DNA from: Fibrobacter sp. UWB5
GTDB taxonomy: Bacteria > Fibrobacterota > Fibrobacteria > Fibrobacterales > Fibrobacteraceae
Assembly (NCBI RefSeq): GCF_002210295.1
Contig: NZ_MWQH01000010.1
Location: 62,001-126,000, forward strand
DNA length: 64,000 nt
Direction: 5' to 3'
The notes beneath the pieces were generated by a model, which was not told the DNA's origin, did not search any database, and worked only from the letters and a program-made list of their open reading frames with translations. Made by a program: the position numbers and the translations under genes. Below, piece after piece: positions 8,702-16,931 of this stretch (within the stretch, counting starts at the first letter, position 1; every line of letters begins with the position of its first letter).

Positions 8702-9343
8702 ATGCTTGATTTTGTTGGAAAATACCTCCGTTACCCGATTGCACTGGTGCTCTCCTTTGTGTTGAGCGCGGTGTTTTTCCTTGCGATTCCGGTAATCAAT
8801 GTGTTGATTTCGGACAAGGGTGTAAAGGGTCAAAAGGAACTCGAGGCCGTGACCGAGGTCGAAGTCCTGGTGAGCGAAAAGAAGCCCGAGGTCAAGCAGA
8901 AAGTGATTCGCACGATTGTGAACCCGAACCCGTTCAAGATTACCTCGAATATGGGCGTGTCTCGCAGCCAGAATTTCCAGATGGACTTGTCGCTTGCCCG
9001 CGGTGCCGCTGGCGATGGCGTGGCCGTAGGAACGGGCTCCATGGAAAACGTGGTGTATGAGGCTGGCGAAGTGGACGAACAGGCTCAAGTATTGCGTGAA
9101 ATCCAGCCCAAGTTTCCCGAAAAGGCGAAACGCATGGGTATTTCGGGTTACGTGAAAGTCTTGATTGTGATTGATGTGTATGGCGATGTGGCGCAGGCCC
9201 AGGTGCTGACGCAGGAACCTGCCGGCTATGGATTTGATAACGAAGCCTTGAAGGCTGTAAGACAGTGGAAGTTTAGTCCGGCTCAGTTGGGTGGATTCCC
9301 CGTGGCACAGAAGGCCACAAAGGAGTTCCGCTTTGTTAACTAG
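8702..9343 (+). CDS. tonB: TonB-family energy transducer
   Basis: Encodes 213 residues. One N-terminal membrane helix (RYPIALVLSFVLSAVFFLAI) is followed by a short Glu/Lys-rich stretch rather than the long Pro-rich spacer of E. coli TonB. The C-terminal TonB domain contains KAKRMGISGYVKVLIVIDVYGDV and GFDNEALKAVRQWKFSPA. The protein carries membrane energy from ExbB/ExbD to TonB-dependent outer-membrane receptors. The short periplasmic span resembles TonB2-class proteins, which need the extra TtpC component; this fits the operon. It begins 11 nt after exbD. Confidence 0.88.
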   Translation: MLDFVGKYLRYPIALVLSFVLSAVFFLAIPVINVLISDKGVKGQKELEAVTEVEVLVSEKKPEVKQKVIRTIVNPNPFKITSNMGVSRSQNFQMDLSLARGAAGDGVAVGTGSMENVVYEAGEVDEQAQVLREIQPKFPEKAKRMGISGYVKVLIVIDVYGDVAQAQVLTQEPAGYGFDNEALKAVRQWKFSPAQLGGFPVAQKATKEFRFVN

Positions 9344-10304
9344 ACTCTTCGCGCTCGTTTTTTTCTTGACGCTCCCGCTGCTTGCTGCTGAAGATTACTT
9401 CTTCAAGGCTAACGAACTTTATGACCAAGGCAAATTCAAGGAAGCGGTGCCGCTGTATCGTGCGGCGATTGACGAAGGCCGCTACGAACCCTTTGCCTGG
9501 TTTAACTTGGGCAATGCGATGGTGCAACTGGATCGCAAGCAGGTGGCCATGGTTGCTTACAAGCGTACGGTAGAACTTTTGCCGACGTTTGAAAAGGCCT
9601 GGATGCTCCTTGGCGACCTTTACTACTTGGGTGGCGATGTGGGCGAGGCCATTGCGGCCTACCAGCGTGCCGTAGAACTTGGCGTGGAATCGGACCATGT
9701 ACATTTTGCCTTGGCAGAATGCTACTTGAAGGGCCGCGATTGGACCCTTGCCCAGAAGAACTTTGAACGCGCCCTGCAGCTGAACCCGGACCGTATGGAT
9801 GCGTGGTATGGCCTTGCAGAAGTCTACGAAAAATTGGGCGACTACGAATACGCCATCAAGACGCTTCAGAATGCGTTGCAGATGACCGCTACCGCGGGCG
9901 CCGATGTTCACTTTACTATGGCCTATTACTACCGCAGCATGGATTCCACGAGACAATCCTTGAACGAAATGGAAAACGGAATCTTGATGGATCCGGAAAA
10001 TGTTTCTGCCCGCCGCTACTTGGCGCAAATGTATGTGCAGAACAATTCTCCGTGGATGGCTATTTTCACGCTTGAAGAAGGACTTCGACACAATAAGGGC
10101 AAGGCGGATTTGAACCTGGATTTGGGACAAATTTACTTTACCCAGAAACGCTACGACGAAGCGTTCGATTGCTACATGAAGGCTTGGCTTGCGGGAAATT
10201 CGCAAGGGCGCATCGGTGCCGAAAACGTAGGCCACGTATTCTCGAATGCAGGCGATGTTGAAAAAGCCGAAAGCCTGTACAAGCGCATTCGCGAGAAAAA
10301 GTAG
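9333..10304 (+). CDS. TPR-repeat periplasmic protein of the TonB2-like operon
   Basis: Encodes 323 residues. I place the start at TTG 9333 because AAGGAG lies 7 nt upstream and the resulting N-terminus (MLTRLFALVFFLTLPLLAA) is a signal peptide; this overlaps tonB by 11 nt. The rest is a run of about seven tetratricopeptide repeats, e.g. ANELYDQGKFKEAVPLYRAA, AWMLLGDLYYLGGDVGEAIA, AWYGLAEVYEKLGDYEYAIK. Vibrio and Shewanella TonB2 clusters also end with a TPR protein. Its probable role is as a periplasmic scaffold; partner not visible. Confidence 0.82.
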   Translation: MLTRLFALVFFLTLPLLAAEDYFFKANELYDQGKFKEAVPLYRAAIDEGRYEPFAWFNLGNAMVQLDRKQVAMVAYKRTVELLPTFEKAWMLLGDLYYLGGDVGEAIAAYQRAVELGVESDHVHFALAECYLKGRDWTLAQKNFERALQLNPDRMDAWYGLAEVYEKLGDYEYAIKTLQNALQMTATAGADVHFTMAYYYRSMDSTRQSLNEMENGILMDPENVSARRYLAQMYVQNNSPWMAIFTLEEGLRHNKGKADLNLDLGQIYFTQKRYDEAFDCYMKAWLAGNSQGRIGAENVGHVFSNAGDVEKAESLYKRIREKK

Positions 10305-10323
10305 ATCCTTCGTGGTGTAGCGC

Positions 10324-11637
10324 TTGCTTTTACTCGTTGTCATATATGCGGCCTTTATTGGCCTAGGGCTTCCTGATACAGTGCTTGGGGCTGCATGGCC
10401 CGTGATGCAGCTTGACCTGAATGCGCCTCTTTCGGCGGCGGGGCTTTTGTCGATTATTGTAAGTGTCGGAACGATTGTTTCGAGCTTGTGGACTCCCGCG
10501 CTTTTGCGTTTGATGGGGACTGGTAAACTTGTTTTTGTGAGTATTGCGCTTACGGCGGTGGCTTCGTTTGGTTACGGATTTTCGACGACATTTTGGATGA
10601 TGTGCCTGTTTGCGGTTCCTATGGGAATCGGGGCGGGCGCGATTGATGTCGCGATGAATAATTTTGCAGCCATATACTTGGAATCGAAGCATACGAGTTG
10701 GCTGCATGCCAGCTGGGGCGTGGGTGCATGCCTTGGCCCGGCTCTGTTTTCGATTTCGGTGGTGACTGGTGTCGGCTGGCGTGGTGCCTATGACATGGTC
10801 GCCTTGCTGCTTGCGGTGATTGCCGCGATGATGCTTATAACGCTCCCGATTTGGAAGAAGATGGAGAAACGCGACGCCTCGCAACAGGAGTCGGCGGTAA
10901 AAGATATCTCGCTGCGGGCGGCCCTCAAGGTGCCCGGAATGAAGCTTTCTTTTTGGGTGTTCTTCTTTTATTCGTCGCTTGAAATTTCTACGAGCCTTTG
11001 GTGCGGTACTTATTTGGTGGCCCGCGGCTTTGAACCAGAAATCGGAGCAATTGCGGTTTCGCTCATGTTTGCCGCTGTCATGGTTGGGCGCATTCTGAGC
11101 GGATTTTTCGCCATCAAGTTTACGGATATGCGCTTGGTGCATGCGGGTATTGCGATTGTGGTGTTTGGTTGCCTGGTGTTGGTGCTGCCTTTGCCGCTCT
11201 GGTTTACTCCGGTGTGTATTTGCCTGCTTGGGCTTGGCTGCGCTCCTGTTTATCCGTCTCTTATTCATGCGACTCCGGCACGATTTGGCGAAGAACTTTC
11301 GGGCCGCGCCATCAGTATTCAAATGGCGGGGTCTTACGTGGGCTCCATTTTGATGCCGCCCGCATTTGGCCTTGTGGCGAGCAAGACATCGGTGATTGTG
11401 TGGCCTGTGGCGCTTGCGGTGTTTGTGGGCTGCCTTTTGCTATGCGTGTGTTTGCTCGATTATGTGACGCGGAAAAAGTTACATAATGCTTTTGCGACCG
11501 AGCGAATCAAGGACATTTTGCACCAGGTGGAGGTTATGGCAGAACTCCGCCGCAAGCTCCGTAAGGAACGCCGCCGTGAACGCCGTAAAAACAAGCTGAA
11601 ACAAGCGCGAATCAAACGAAAGCTGGACCGGCATTAA
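10324..11637 (+). CDS. Major facilitator superfamily transporter
   Basis: Encodes 437 residues with about 12 hydrophobic segments, arranged as two six-helix halves around a basic loop (LPIWKKMEKRDASQQES). It begins at TTG 10324 with LLLVVIYAAFIGLGLPDTVLGAAWPVM, resembling FucP/GlcP-type sugar or metabolite permeases. The substrate cannot be read from sequence. The C-terminus is an unusual cytoplasmic tail of about 50 residues very rich in Arg and Lys (RRKLRKERRRERRKNKLKQA). The gene starts 19 nt after the TPR gene and could be a read-through member of the TonB operon. Confidence 0.82.
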   Translation: MLLLVVIYAAFIGLGLPDTVLGAAWPVMQLDLNAPLSAAGLLSIIVSVGTIVSSLWTPALLRLMGTGKLVFVSIALTAVASFGYGFSTTFWMMCLFAVPMGIGAGAIDVAMNNFAAIYLESKHTSWLHASWGVGACLGPALFSISVVTGVGWRGAYDMVALLLAVIAAMMLITLPIWKKMEKRDASQQESAVKDISLRAALKVPGMKLSFWVFFFYSSLEISTSLWCGTYLVARGFEPEIGAIAVSLMFAAVMVGRILSGFFAIKFTDMRLVHAGIAIVVFGCLVLVLPLPLWFTPVCICLLGLGCAPVYPSLIHATPARFGEELSGRAISIQMAGSYVGSILMPPAFGLVASKTSVIVWPVALAVFVGCLLLCVCLLDYVTRKKLHNAFATERIKDILHQVEVMAELRRKLRKERRRERRKNKLKQARIKRKLDRH

Positions 11638-11658
11638 ATAGAGGACTGTGTCTTTTTC

Positions 11659-11665
11659 TACATTT
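11659..11665 (+). promoter_or_regulatory. Probable -10 element (TACATTT)
   Basis: TACATTT ends 6 nt before the ATG at 11672, with no Shine-Dalgarno sequence between them. This is consistent with a leaderless or nearly leaderless mRNA. Confidence 0.4.
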
Positions 11666-11671
11666 GGTCTC

Positions 11672-12790
11672 ATGGCAAAGAAGAAAAAGGTATGGAAATC
11701 TCCTGCCATGGCACAGGCCATGCGCAGCAAAGAAGACAAACTCCGTGAAACGCTTACGCAGATTGTGAGCGGACAGAGCAGACTTTTACACCGCCCCGAA
11801 GACTTGTACGAGGCAATTGCAAACGGCATTGACGATATCGAAAACTTCAAGAATCCGAAAGACCAGCTGGAACTTTTGGCCTGGACGTTGCGTGCCGACT
11901 TTATTTCGTTCAAGGCTGACACCGACGAAGAAAAGGAATACTGGGACAACCTCTTTTACGATGCCGGAACGTTCTTTGTGGAACTCGCATCGCAGTATAC
12001 CGACAAGGATTATGTTGCAGACTTGGTTCATGACCTTGCCATGCGCCATGTAGGTGGCGAAGGCCGCTCGGTGGTGTTCTTGAGTGTCGAAGAAATTTTG
12101 CCAAAGGAACGTGCGCAGGCTTTGCTCGAAGAACTGATCAACAAGGTTACCGAAGTCGATCAGGGCAACCGCGAAGATATTCTGGATGCCATTTGCGATA
12201 TGGCTGATTCTATCAAGGATGCCGCGAACTTTGCGAAAGCCGCCCTCCTTAAGGACCCGGACAAGAGCAACGCCACGCTTATTGATATTGCTAATGCCCA
12301 GTTTATGGCAGGGAATATTGAGCTTGCCAAGCAGTGGCTCGGCGATGTCCGCAACCCCGGCTCCGAAGACGAAGAAGCGTACCTGGATTTGCAGGCCGCC
12401 ATTGCCGACAAGGAAGGCCGCAAGTCCGATTGCATCAAGATTGCACGCACACTGTACGAGACATTCCCGAAGGTGATGAACCTCGGACGTTTGGCAGCCT
12501 TCTTGCCTGATGCCGAAGCCGATCGCGTGCTCAAGGAACATGAACAGTTCCGTAACGGCAATACGGCGAATCTTGAATTTATGCAGTTGCTCGCCGGCAT
12601 GAAGCGTTACAACCAGCTTTCGGGCTACGTGGACCGCTTTGAAAAGGACTTGACGACGCTCGATGCCGAAGAACTGACGGACCTTGCCGATGCAATCGAA
12701 AAGGACGGCCAGAAGGCTCTTGCAGACCACATCCGCGACTGGATTGTGGAAGAACCCGAAGAAGCTCAGGCCTTTGATAACAAGGATTAA
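11672..12790 (+). CDS. Hypothetical helical-repeat protein
   Basis: Encodes 372 residues from ATG 11672 (MAKKKKVWKSPAMAQAMRSK); an upstream in-frame GTG at 11648 would overlap the promoter-like TACATTT and is rejected. There is no signal peptide or membrane segment, so it is probably cytoplasmic. The sequence is acidic and almost entirely alpha-helical by pattern, with TPR-like stretches such as ATLIDIANAQFMAGNIELAKQWLGD and a Glu/Asp-rich C-terminus. It ends 6 nt before the cobA-hemD fusion and may share its transcript. Family not recognised. Confidence 0.65.
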   Translation: MAKKKKVWKSPAMAQAMRSKEDKLRETLTQIVSGQSRLLHRPEDLYEAIANGIDDIENFKNPKDQLELLAWTLRADFISFKADTDEEKEYWDNLFYDAGTFFVELASQYTDKDYVADLVHDLAMRHVGGEGRSVVFLSVEEILPKERAQALLEELINKVTEVDQGNREDILDAICDMADSIKDAANFAKAALLKDPDKSNATLIDIANAQFMAGNIELAKQWLGDVRNPGSEDEEAYLDLQAAIADKEGRKSDCIKIARTLYETFPKVMNLGRLAAFLPDAEADRVLKEHEQFRNGNTANLEFMQLLAGMKRYNQLSGYVDRFEKDLTTLDAEELTDLADAIEKDGQKALADHIRDWIVEEPEEAQAFDNKD

Positions 12791-12796
12791 GTTCTG

Positions 12797-14317
12797 ATGG
12801 CGAATTTTGGTCATGTTTACTTGATTGGTGCAGGTCCTGGCGATCCGGGGCTCTTGACGATTCGCGGAAAAGAAATTCTGGAACGCGCCGACGTGGTGGT
12901 GTACGACCGCCTGGTTTCTCCGGCGGTTCTGGGAATGTGCAATTCAAAGGCGAAGATGGTCGACGTGGGCAAAATGCCGACACACCACAAGGTGAAACAG
13001 TCCGAAATCAATAAACTCCTGGTGCAGTATGCGCAGGAGTACCCGCAGGGCATTATTGCTCGCTTGAAGGGTGGCGATCCGTTCGTGTTCGGGCGTGGCG
13101 GCGAAGAAGCGTTGGAACTGGTGGATGCAGGCGTGGAATTCGAAGTCGTGCCGGGCATTACCTCGGCAATTTCCGTGCCGGCTTACGCGGGCATTCCCGT
13201 GAGCCACCGCGGCATCGCGACGAGTTTCCATATCATTACCGGGCACGAAAAAGCCGAATCGAACGGAGAACTTTCGCTCGATTTTGAAAATCTCGCGAAG
13301 TGCCAGGGCACTCTCATCTTCTTGATGGGCATTGCCAATATGGACTTTATCGCCAAGCGCCTTATGGAATGTGGCAAGGCCCCTAAAACTCCGCTTGCTT
13401 TTATCGAAAAGGGAACCACGCCGTACCAGCGTACGGTCATGGCGACGCTTGAAACGGCGGGGGAGACGATTGTTCGCGAAAATGTGACGGCTCCCGCGAT
13501 TACGATTATGGGCGGTGTCGTTGAACTGGGTAAGACTCTTGCCTGGAAAAAGAATTTGCCGCTTTCGGGCAAGCGCCTGGTGGTGACTCGCGCTGCCAAG
13601 CAGGCTAGCGGAATTACCGCCCGCCTTACGGCCCTCGGTGCCGAAGTCATCGAGACTCCGATGATTGAAACGCGAGCGGTTGAGGGCTCGTTCAATTGGG
13701 CGGACCTTGCGAACTTTGACGTACTCGCCTTCACAAGTACGAACGGCGTCGAATCTTTCTTTACGCAGTTGCTCGCTTCGGGCAATGACATTCGCGTTCT
13801 TGCTGGCAAGAAGATTGCAAGCGTGGGCAAAATTACCGAAAAGAAATTGCTTGAATATGGCATCCGCTGCGATTACGTGCCCGAAGACCATACCGGCGAA
13901 GGCCTCGGAAAACTGTTGGTCTCACACGTCATTGCGAGCGAGCAAGGCGAGCGTGGCAATCTTATTGACGAATCCCGCATCCTTCTCTTACAGGGCAATC
14001 TCGCTGATGACACCCTGCTGAAACTTTTACCGCAGGCAACGCGCTGGGTTGTTTACGAAACGCTCCCGGTGGCTGAACTCCCTGAATGGAAACGCGAAGC
14101 CGTTGAATCCGCCGATGCAATCGTCTTCGCCAGCACTAGCGCCGTTGAGAACTACGTTAAGATGACGGATGCGCGACCTCGCACCTCGTTCTGCATTGGT
14201 CGCATGACAGAATCCGCCGCCCGCAAGCATGGTTTTGGAACCGTCACCTCCGACGAAACCACCATGGATTCCCTCGTCAAGAAAATCGCGGAATATTACG
14301 CAGGGGGGCGTGCATAA
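12797..14317 (+). CDS. cobA-hemD: Uroporphyrinogen-III C-methyltransferase / uroporphyrinogen-III synthase fusion
   Basis: A two-domain cytoplasmic enzyme of 506 residues. Residues ~1-245 are the SAM-dependent methylase making precorrin-2, with VYLIGAGPGDPGLLTIRG, LKGGDPFVFGRGGEE and VPGITSAISVPAYAGIP. Residues ~255-506 are HemD, which closes hydroxymethylbilane to uroporphyrinogen III (GKRLVVTRAAKQASG, FTSTNGVESFF, FASTSAVENYV). This fusion occurs in Firmicutes, Fibrobacter and others. Codons ~378-391 of the HemD half (HVIASEQGERGNLI) are encoded by a dispersed-repeat-like sequence at 13928-13969, an in-frame insertion. The stop overlaps the next start (TAATG). Confidence 0.93.
   Translation: MANFGHVYLIGAGPGDPGLLTIRGKEILERADVVVYDRLVSPAVLGMCNSKAKMVDVGKMPTHHKVKQSEINKLLVQYAQEYPQGIIARLKGGDPFVFGRGGEEALELVDAGVEFEVVPGITSAISVPAYAGIPVSHRGIATSFHIITGHEKAESNGELSLDFENLAKCQGTLIFLMGIANMDFIAKRLMECGKAPKTPLAFIEKGTTPYQRTVMATLETAGETIVRENVTAPAITIMGGVVELGKTLAWKKNLPLSGKRLVVTRAAKQASGITARLTALGAEVIETPMIETRAVEGSFNWADLANFDVLAFTSTNGVESFFTQLLASGNDIRVLAGKKIASVGKITEKKLLEYGIRCDYVPEDHTGEGLGKLLVSHVIASEQGERGNLIDESRILLLQGNLADDTLLKLLPQATRWVVYETLPVAELPEWKREAVESADAIVFASTSAVENYVKMTDARPRTSFCIGRMTESAARKHGFGTVTSDETTMDSLVKKIAEYYAGGRA
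13928..13969 (+). repeat. Dispersed-repeat-like element read in frame in hemD
   Basis: The 42-bp stretch begins GTCATTGCGAG and ends GTGGCAATCTTATTGAC; ATTGC and GCAAT form the outer inverted ends. The head and tail match the widespread GTCATTGCGAG...GTGGCAATCT interspersed repeat I recall from several phyla. It is 14 codons long with no stop in the reading frame used. Confidence 0.6.
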
Positions 14318-15249
14318 TGAAGGCAATCCTGATTATCGCGCATCACTGCATTTTGCCGGGGGCCTACAAGGGCTTCGAAGAAATCATGGATAAACTGCAC
14401 CATGATTTGCCCGGTACGCGCGTGGCAAGTACGAGCCTGTTGGATTTGGAAAATGACTTGCGCACGCTCTTACGCGAAGATGTTGAATCGGTGACGCTTT
14501 TACCGTACTTGCTGCTGAATGGTCAGCATACCAAGAATGATGTGCCCAAGGTCGTGGCACACCTGCAGGCGGAATTCCCGCAGATTCCGATTACGCTTTT
14601 GCCTTGTCTTGGCGACTGGAAAGAATTTGCCGACATGGTTGTGGATGGTATTCGTTCTGCCCAGAAGAAAACTGAACCCGTCATTGCGAGCGAAGCGATA
14701 TACAAGACTAGGGACTTTAGTCCCTTAGTCGCGTTAGATTCGCAGGAGCAGCAATCTACGCCATCACAGAATCGATCCCTTTTTTCCATCGAACTGAATC
14801 TCGAAGGCAAGAATGTTCTCGTGGTGGGCGGTGGCCGCATTGCCCTTCGCAAGGTGAAAACACTTTTGCCCACGGGTGCCCGCATTACCGTAGTCGCCCC
14901 GCAGTTCGATCCGGAATTTGCTGCGATACCGTCTCTCGTCTTGAAAAATCGTCCCTACGAGCCGCTTGACCTCCGCGGAATCTTTATGGTCTTCATTTGC
15001 ACCGATCAGCCTGCGGTCAATGCCCAGGTCAGTAACGATGCCCGTGCTCGCCGTATCTTGGTCAATAACGCCTGCGACTACCTTGACGGCGACTTTATCG
15101 TGCCCGCCCGTATGGATTTCGGTGAAAATATCGCCGTAACGGTCTCTACACAGGGCCGCGCCCCCTCGCTCGCCAAAAAACTTAAACAGAAAATTCAAAC
15201 GGATTGGGCCGAAGAACTTTCGCAAATTGAGCGAAATTTCGACAAATAA
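14317..15249 (+). CDS. CbiX/SirB-type chelatase fused to precorrin-2 dehydrogenase (SirC)
   Basis: Encodes 310 residues. Residues 1-~115 resemble the short CbiX/SirB chelatases that insert metal into sirohydrochlorin (MKAILIIAHHCILPGAYKGF; TLLPYLLLNGQHTKNDVP). The His in the LLLNGQH segment is a candidate metal ligand. Residues ~150-310 are the NAD-dependent dehydrogenase that makes sirohydrochlorin (LEGKNVLVVGGGRIALRKVK; ACDYLDGDFIVPARMDFG; VSTQGRAPSLAKKLKQKI). Together with the upstream CobA domain this would give the complete uroporphyrinogen III to siroheme route in two polypeptides. The linker (residues ~122-147) is encoded by a repeat-like element at 14680-14757. Which metal is inserted is inferred, not shown. 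Confidence 0.85.
   Translation: MKAILIIAHHCILPGAYKGFEEIMDKLHHDLPGTRVASTSLLDLENDLRTLLREDVESVTLLPYLLLNGQHTKNDVPKVVAHLQAEFPQIPITLLPCLGDWKEFADMVVDGIRSAQKKTEPVIASEAIYKTRDFSPLVALDSQEQQSTPSQNRSLFSIELNLEGKNVLVVGGGRIALRKVKTLLPTGARITVVAPQFDPEFAAIPSLVLKNRPYEPLDLRGIFMVFICTDQPAVNAQVSNDARARRILVNNACDYLDGDFIVPARMDFGENIAVTVSTQGRAPSLAKKLKQKIQTDWAEELSQIERNFDK
14680..14757 (+). repeat. Composite palindromic repeat read in frame in the chelatase-dehydrogenase linker
   Basis: A head GTCATTGCGAGCGAAGC (14680-14696) and tail GCAATCT (14751-14757) flank a second palindrome: GACTAGGGACT (14706-14716) and AGTCCCTTAGTC (14719-14730) pair with one bulge. The whole 78 bp is exactly 26 codons without a stop. The head shares its first 14 bases (GTCATTGCGAGCGA) with the repeat at 13928. 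Confidence 0.65.
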
Positions 15250-15285
15250 GGCGATTCCTTTCTAAACCATTCGTGATTGATATCA

Positions 15286-15322
15286 CCCCTATTCCGAGTT
15301 GGAATAGGGGTTGGCGTTCTTT
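15286..15322 (+). terminator. Probable terminator hairpin after the siroheme genes
   Basis: CCCCTATTCC (15286-15295) and GGAATAGGGG (15301-15310) form a perfect 10-bp stem with a 5-nt loop. A T-rich stretch follows after a short gap (TTGGCGTTCTTTTT), so the T-run is not ideal. Confidence 0.6.
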
Positions 15323-15374
15323 TTCTCCAACAAAAGTATAGTTTTTTAAACAAAATTATAACAAGGAGCAAAAT

Positions 15375-16877
15375 ATGAAAAAGTCACTGTTCTTAGCCAT
15401 GGCTATCTCCATGGGTTTACTGGTTGGCTGCGGCGACAGCTCTTCCGAAAATTCCAATCCTGTCGGAGGCAATGGTGATAGCTCCATCGTCAAAGATGGT
15501 GACGTTTCCCTTACGGCGTTTTTCCCTGCGGAACTTAATGCGAGCGATGTGGTGGCATGGTATGCAACCGATGTCGAGACCGAAAGTCGAGAAGGAGTGG
15601 CGCTGACTTATGTGTCTGCGGTATACTTGTTTAAGGACGGCTCCTTTATTGTGACAGAAAGTCAATTGAGAGATTCTAAAGGCTACCATAAGGGTGTCGT
15701 TGCTGAAGGTGGATGGTCCGGCTCCGATTACAGCAATGGAATCATTGAAATCACGATGAATGGCAATAAACTTCCGCTCGAAATCAAGAATGGAAAGTTC
15801 TCGATCAATCCTGATGGCGAGGGGGAAATGCACTACACTCTCATGAAATCGGACGTGCCGAAGGCCAGTAATGGCGGAAGCAGTGTAGAAGACAATAGCC
15901 AAGTCGTGGAAGAAAGCCGCAACGGCACTGAAGAACAGCTTGAAAAAGCGAAGTTGCTTATTCAGGGTTCCGGAGCAGAAGCTGCGGAGGGAATTGCCTT
16001 TGAAATTGCTGAACCGGAATGGGAACAAGTTGGCGTAGTGTATAAGGCTGTTTATACAATTACGGTAGCTTGGGATGACGAAAAATTCGCAATTGACGAT
16101 TCTGAAAATGCGATAGGAATCGGCCAGTACCCGGTACACGCCATTGGTGTGCAGGAAGAGTCCTTGCCGCGTGATTGGAATAATAACGAGTGGGATCTTC
16201 TGAATATCTCTCGTGGAGAAAAATCGGTAACGGTAACCATTTCTCAGAAGATTGATAACCTGAAAATTGCTCGCGCTTATGTTGTCGGTCAGTATAAGGG
16301 AAAACTCTTGACGTTGTACAGCAAGGCTTTCTTCATTATTCCTCCGGGAACCGAAGTTGAGGGCTATACCTCTTCTCCTGCATCTTCGGGTGATGATGTC
16401 GGTTCTGATATTGAGGTTCCTGAAAACAAGGATGATCATCTGCCGGAAACTGTAGATGCGCAGGATGCAGAAACTGTTGAAGTGACTCCGTTCTTCCCGA
16501 CAGGCTACAATGCCGAAGATGTGGTTGCATGGTATGCGAGTGGCTTGGATACGCTTGTGGAATCGAGCCAAACCAAAATTATGGTGATTGCGGTTTACCT
16601 GCTTAAAGACGGATCCTATGTGGTGACAGAAAGCAAGGTGAAATATAAAACGGACCGCACCGTCATTGAAAAGGAAGTTTCAACTACAGGAACTTGGAGC
16701 GGCTCTGGTGAAGATTACCGGAATGGAAACTTTGAAATGACTGTCGAAGACATGGTTATGCCGATTGAAATCGTGGACGGCTCCTTTGTAATCGAAGGGG
16801 AGGAATCGCCGATGGCATTCTCGCTGATGACATCGGATGTGCCGGAGCCTAGCGAACCTTCTAAAATTGAAAAATAG
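15375..16877 (+). CDS. Lipoprotein with a duplicated ~110-residue domain
   Basis: Encodes 500 residues. AAGGAG lies just upstream, and MKKSLFLAMAISMGLLVGC ends in lipobox LLVGC. A domain at residues ~45-155 (TAFFPAELNASDVVAWYATD ... LMKSDVPKAS) is repeated at ~370-490 (TPFFPTGYNAEDVVAWYASG ... LMTSDVPEPS). Both copies share AVYL-KDGS--VTES and a G-WSGS--Y-NG motif. Between them is a different, beta-rich region of ~180 residues. Probably surface- or periplasm-exposed; function unknown. It separates the siroheme genes from hemB and has its own terminators on both sides, so it is probably independently transcribed. Confidence 0.75.
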   Translation: MKKSLFLAMAISMGLLVGCGDSSSENSNPVGGNGDSSIVKDGDVSLTAFFPAELNASDVVAWYATDVETESREGVALTYVSAVYLFKDGSFIVTESQLRDSKGYHKGVVAEGGWSGSDYSNGIIEITMNGNKLPLEIKNGKFSINPDGEGEMHYTLMKSDVPKASNGGSSVEDNSQVVEESRNGTEEQLEKAKLLIQGSGAEAAEGIAFEIAEPEWEQVGVVYKAVYTITVAWDDEKFAIDDSENAIGIGQYPVHAIGVQEESLPRDWNNNEWDLLNISRGEKSVTVTISQKIDNLKIARAYVVGQYKGKLLTLYSKAFFIIPPGTEVEGYTSSPASSGDDVGSDIEVPENKDDHLPETVDAQDAETVEVTPFFPTGYNAEDVVAWYASGLDTLVESSQTKIMVIAVYLLKDGSYVVTESKVKYKTDRTVIEKEVSTTGTWSGSGEDYRNGNFEMTVEDMVMPIEIVDGSFVIEGEESPMAFSLMTSDVPEPSEPSKIEK

Positions 16878-16893
16878 ACTCTGATTAAAAATG

Positions 16894-16919
16894 AATCCAG
16901 CCTCCGGGCTGGATTTTTC
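16894..16919 (+). terminator. Rho-independent terminator
   Basis: AATCCAGCC (16894-16902) pairs perfectly with GGCTGGATT (16907-16915) over a 4-nt loop, followed by TTTCT. It closes the lipoprotein gene, 13 nt before hemB. Confidence 0.8.
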
Positions 16920-16931
16920 TATTATTGGGAC

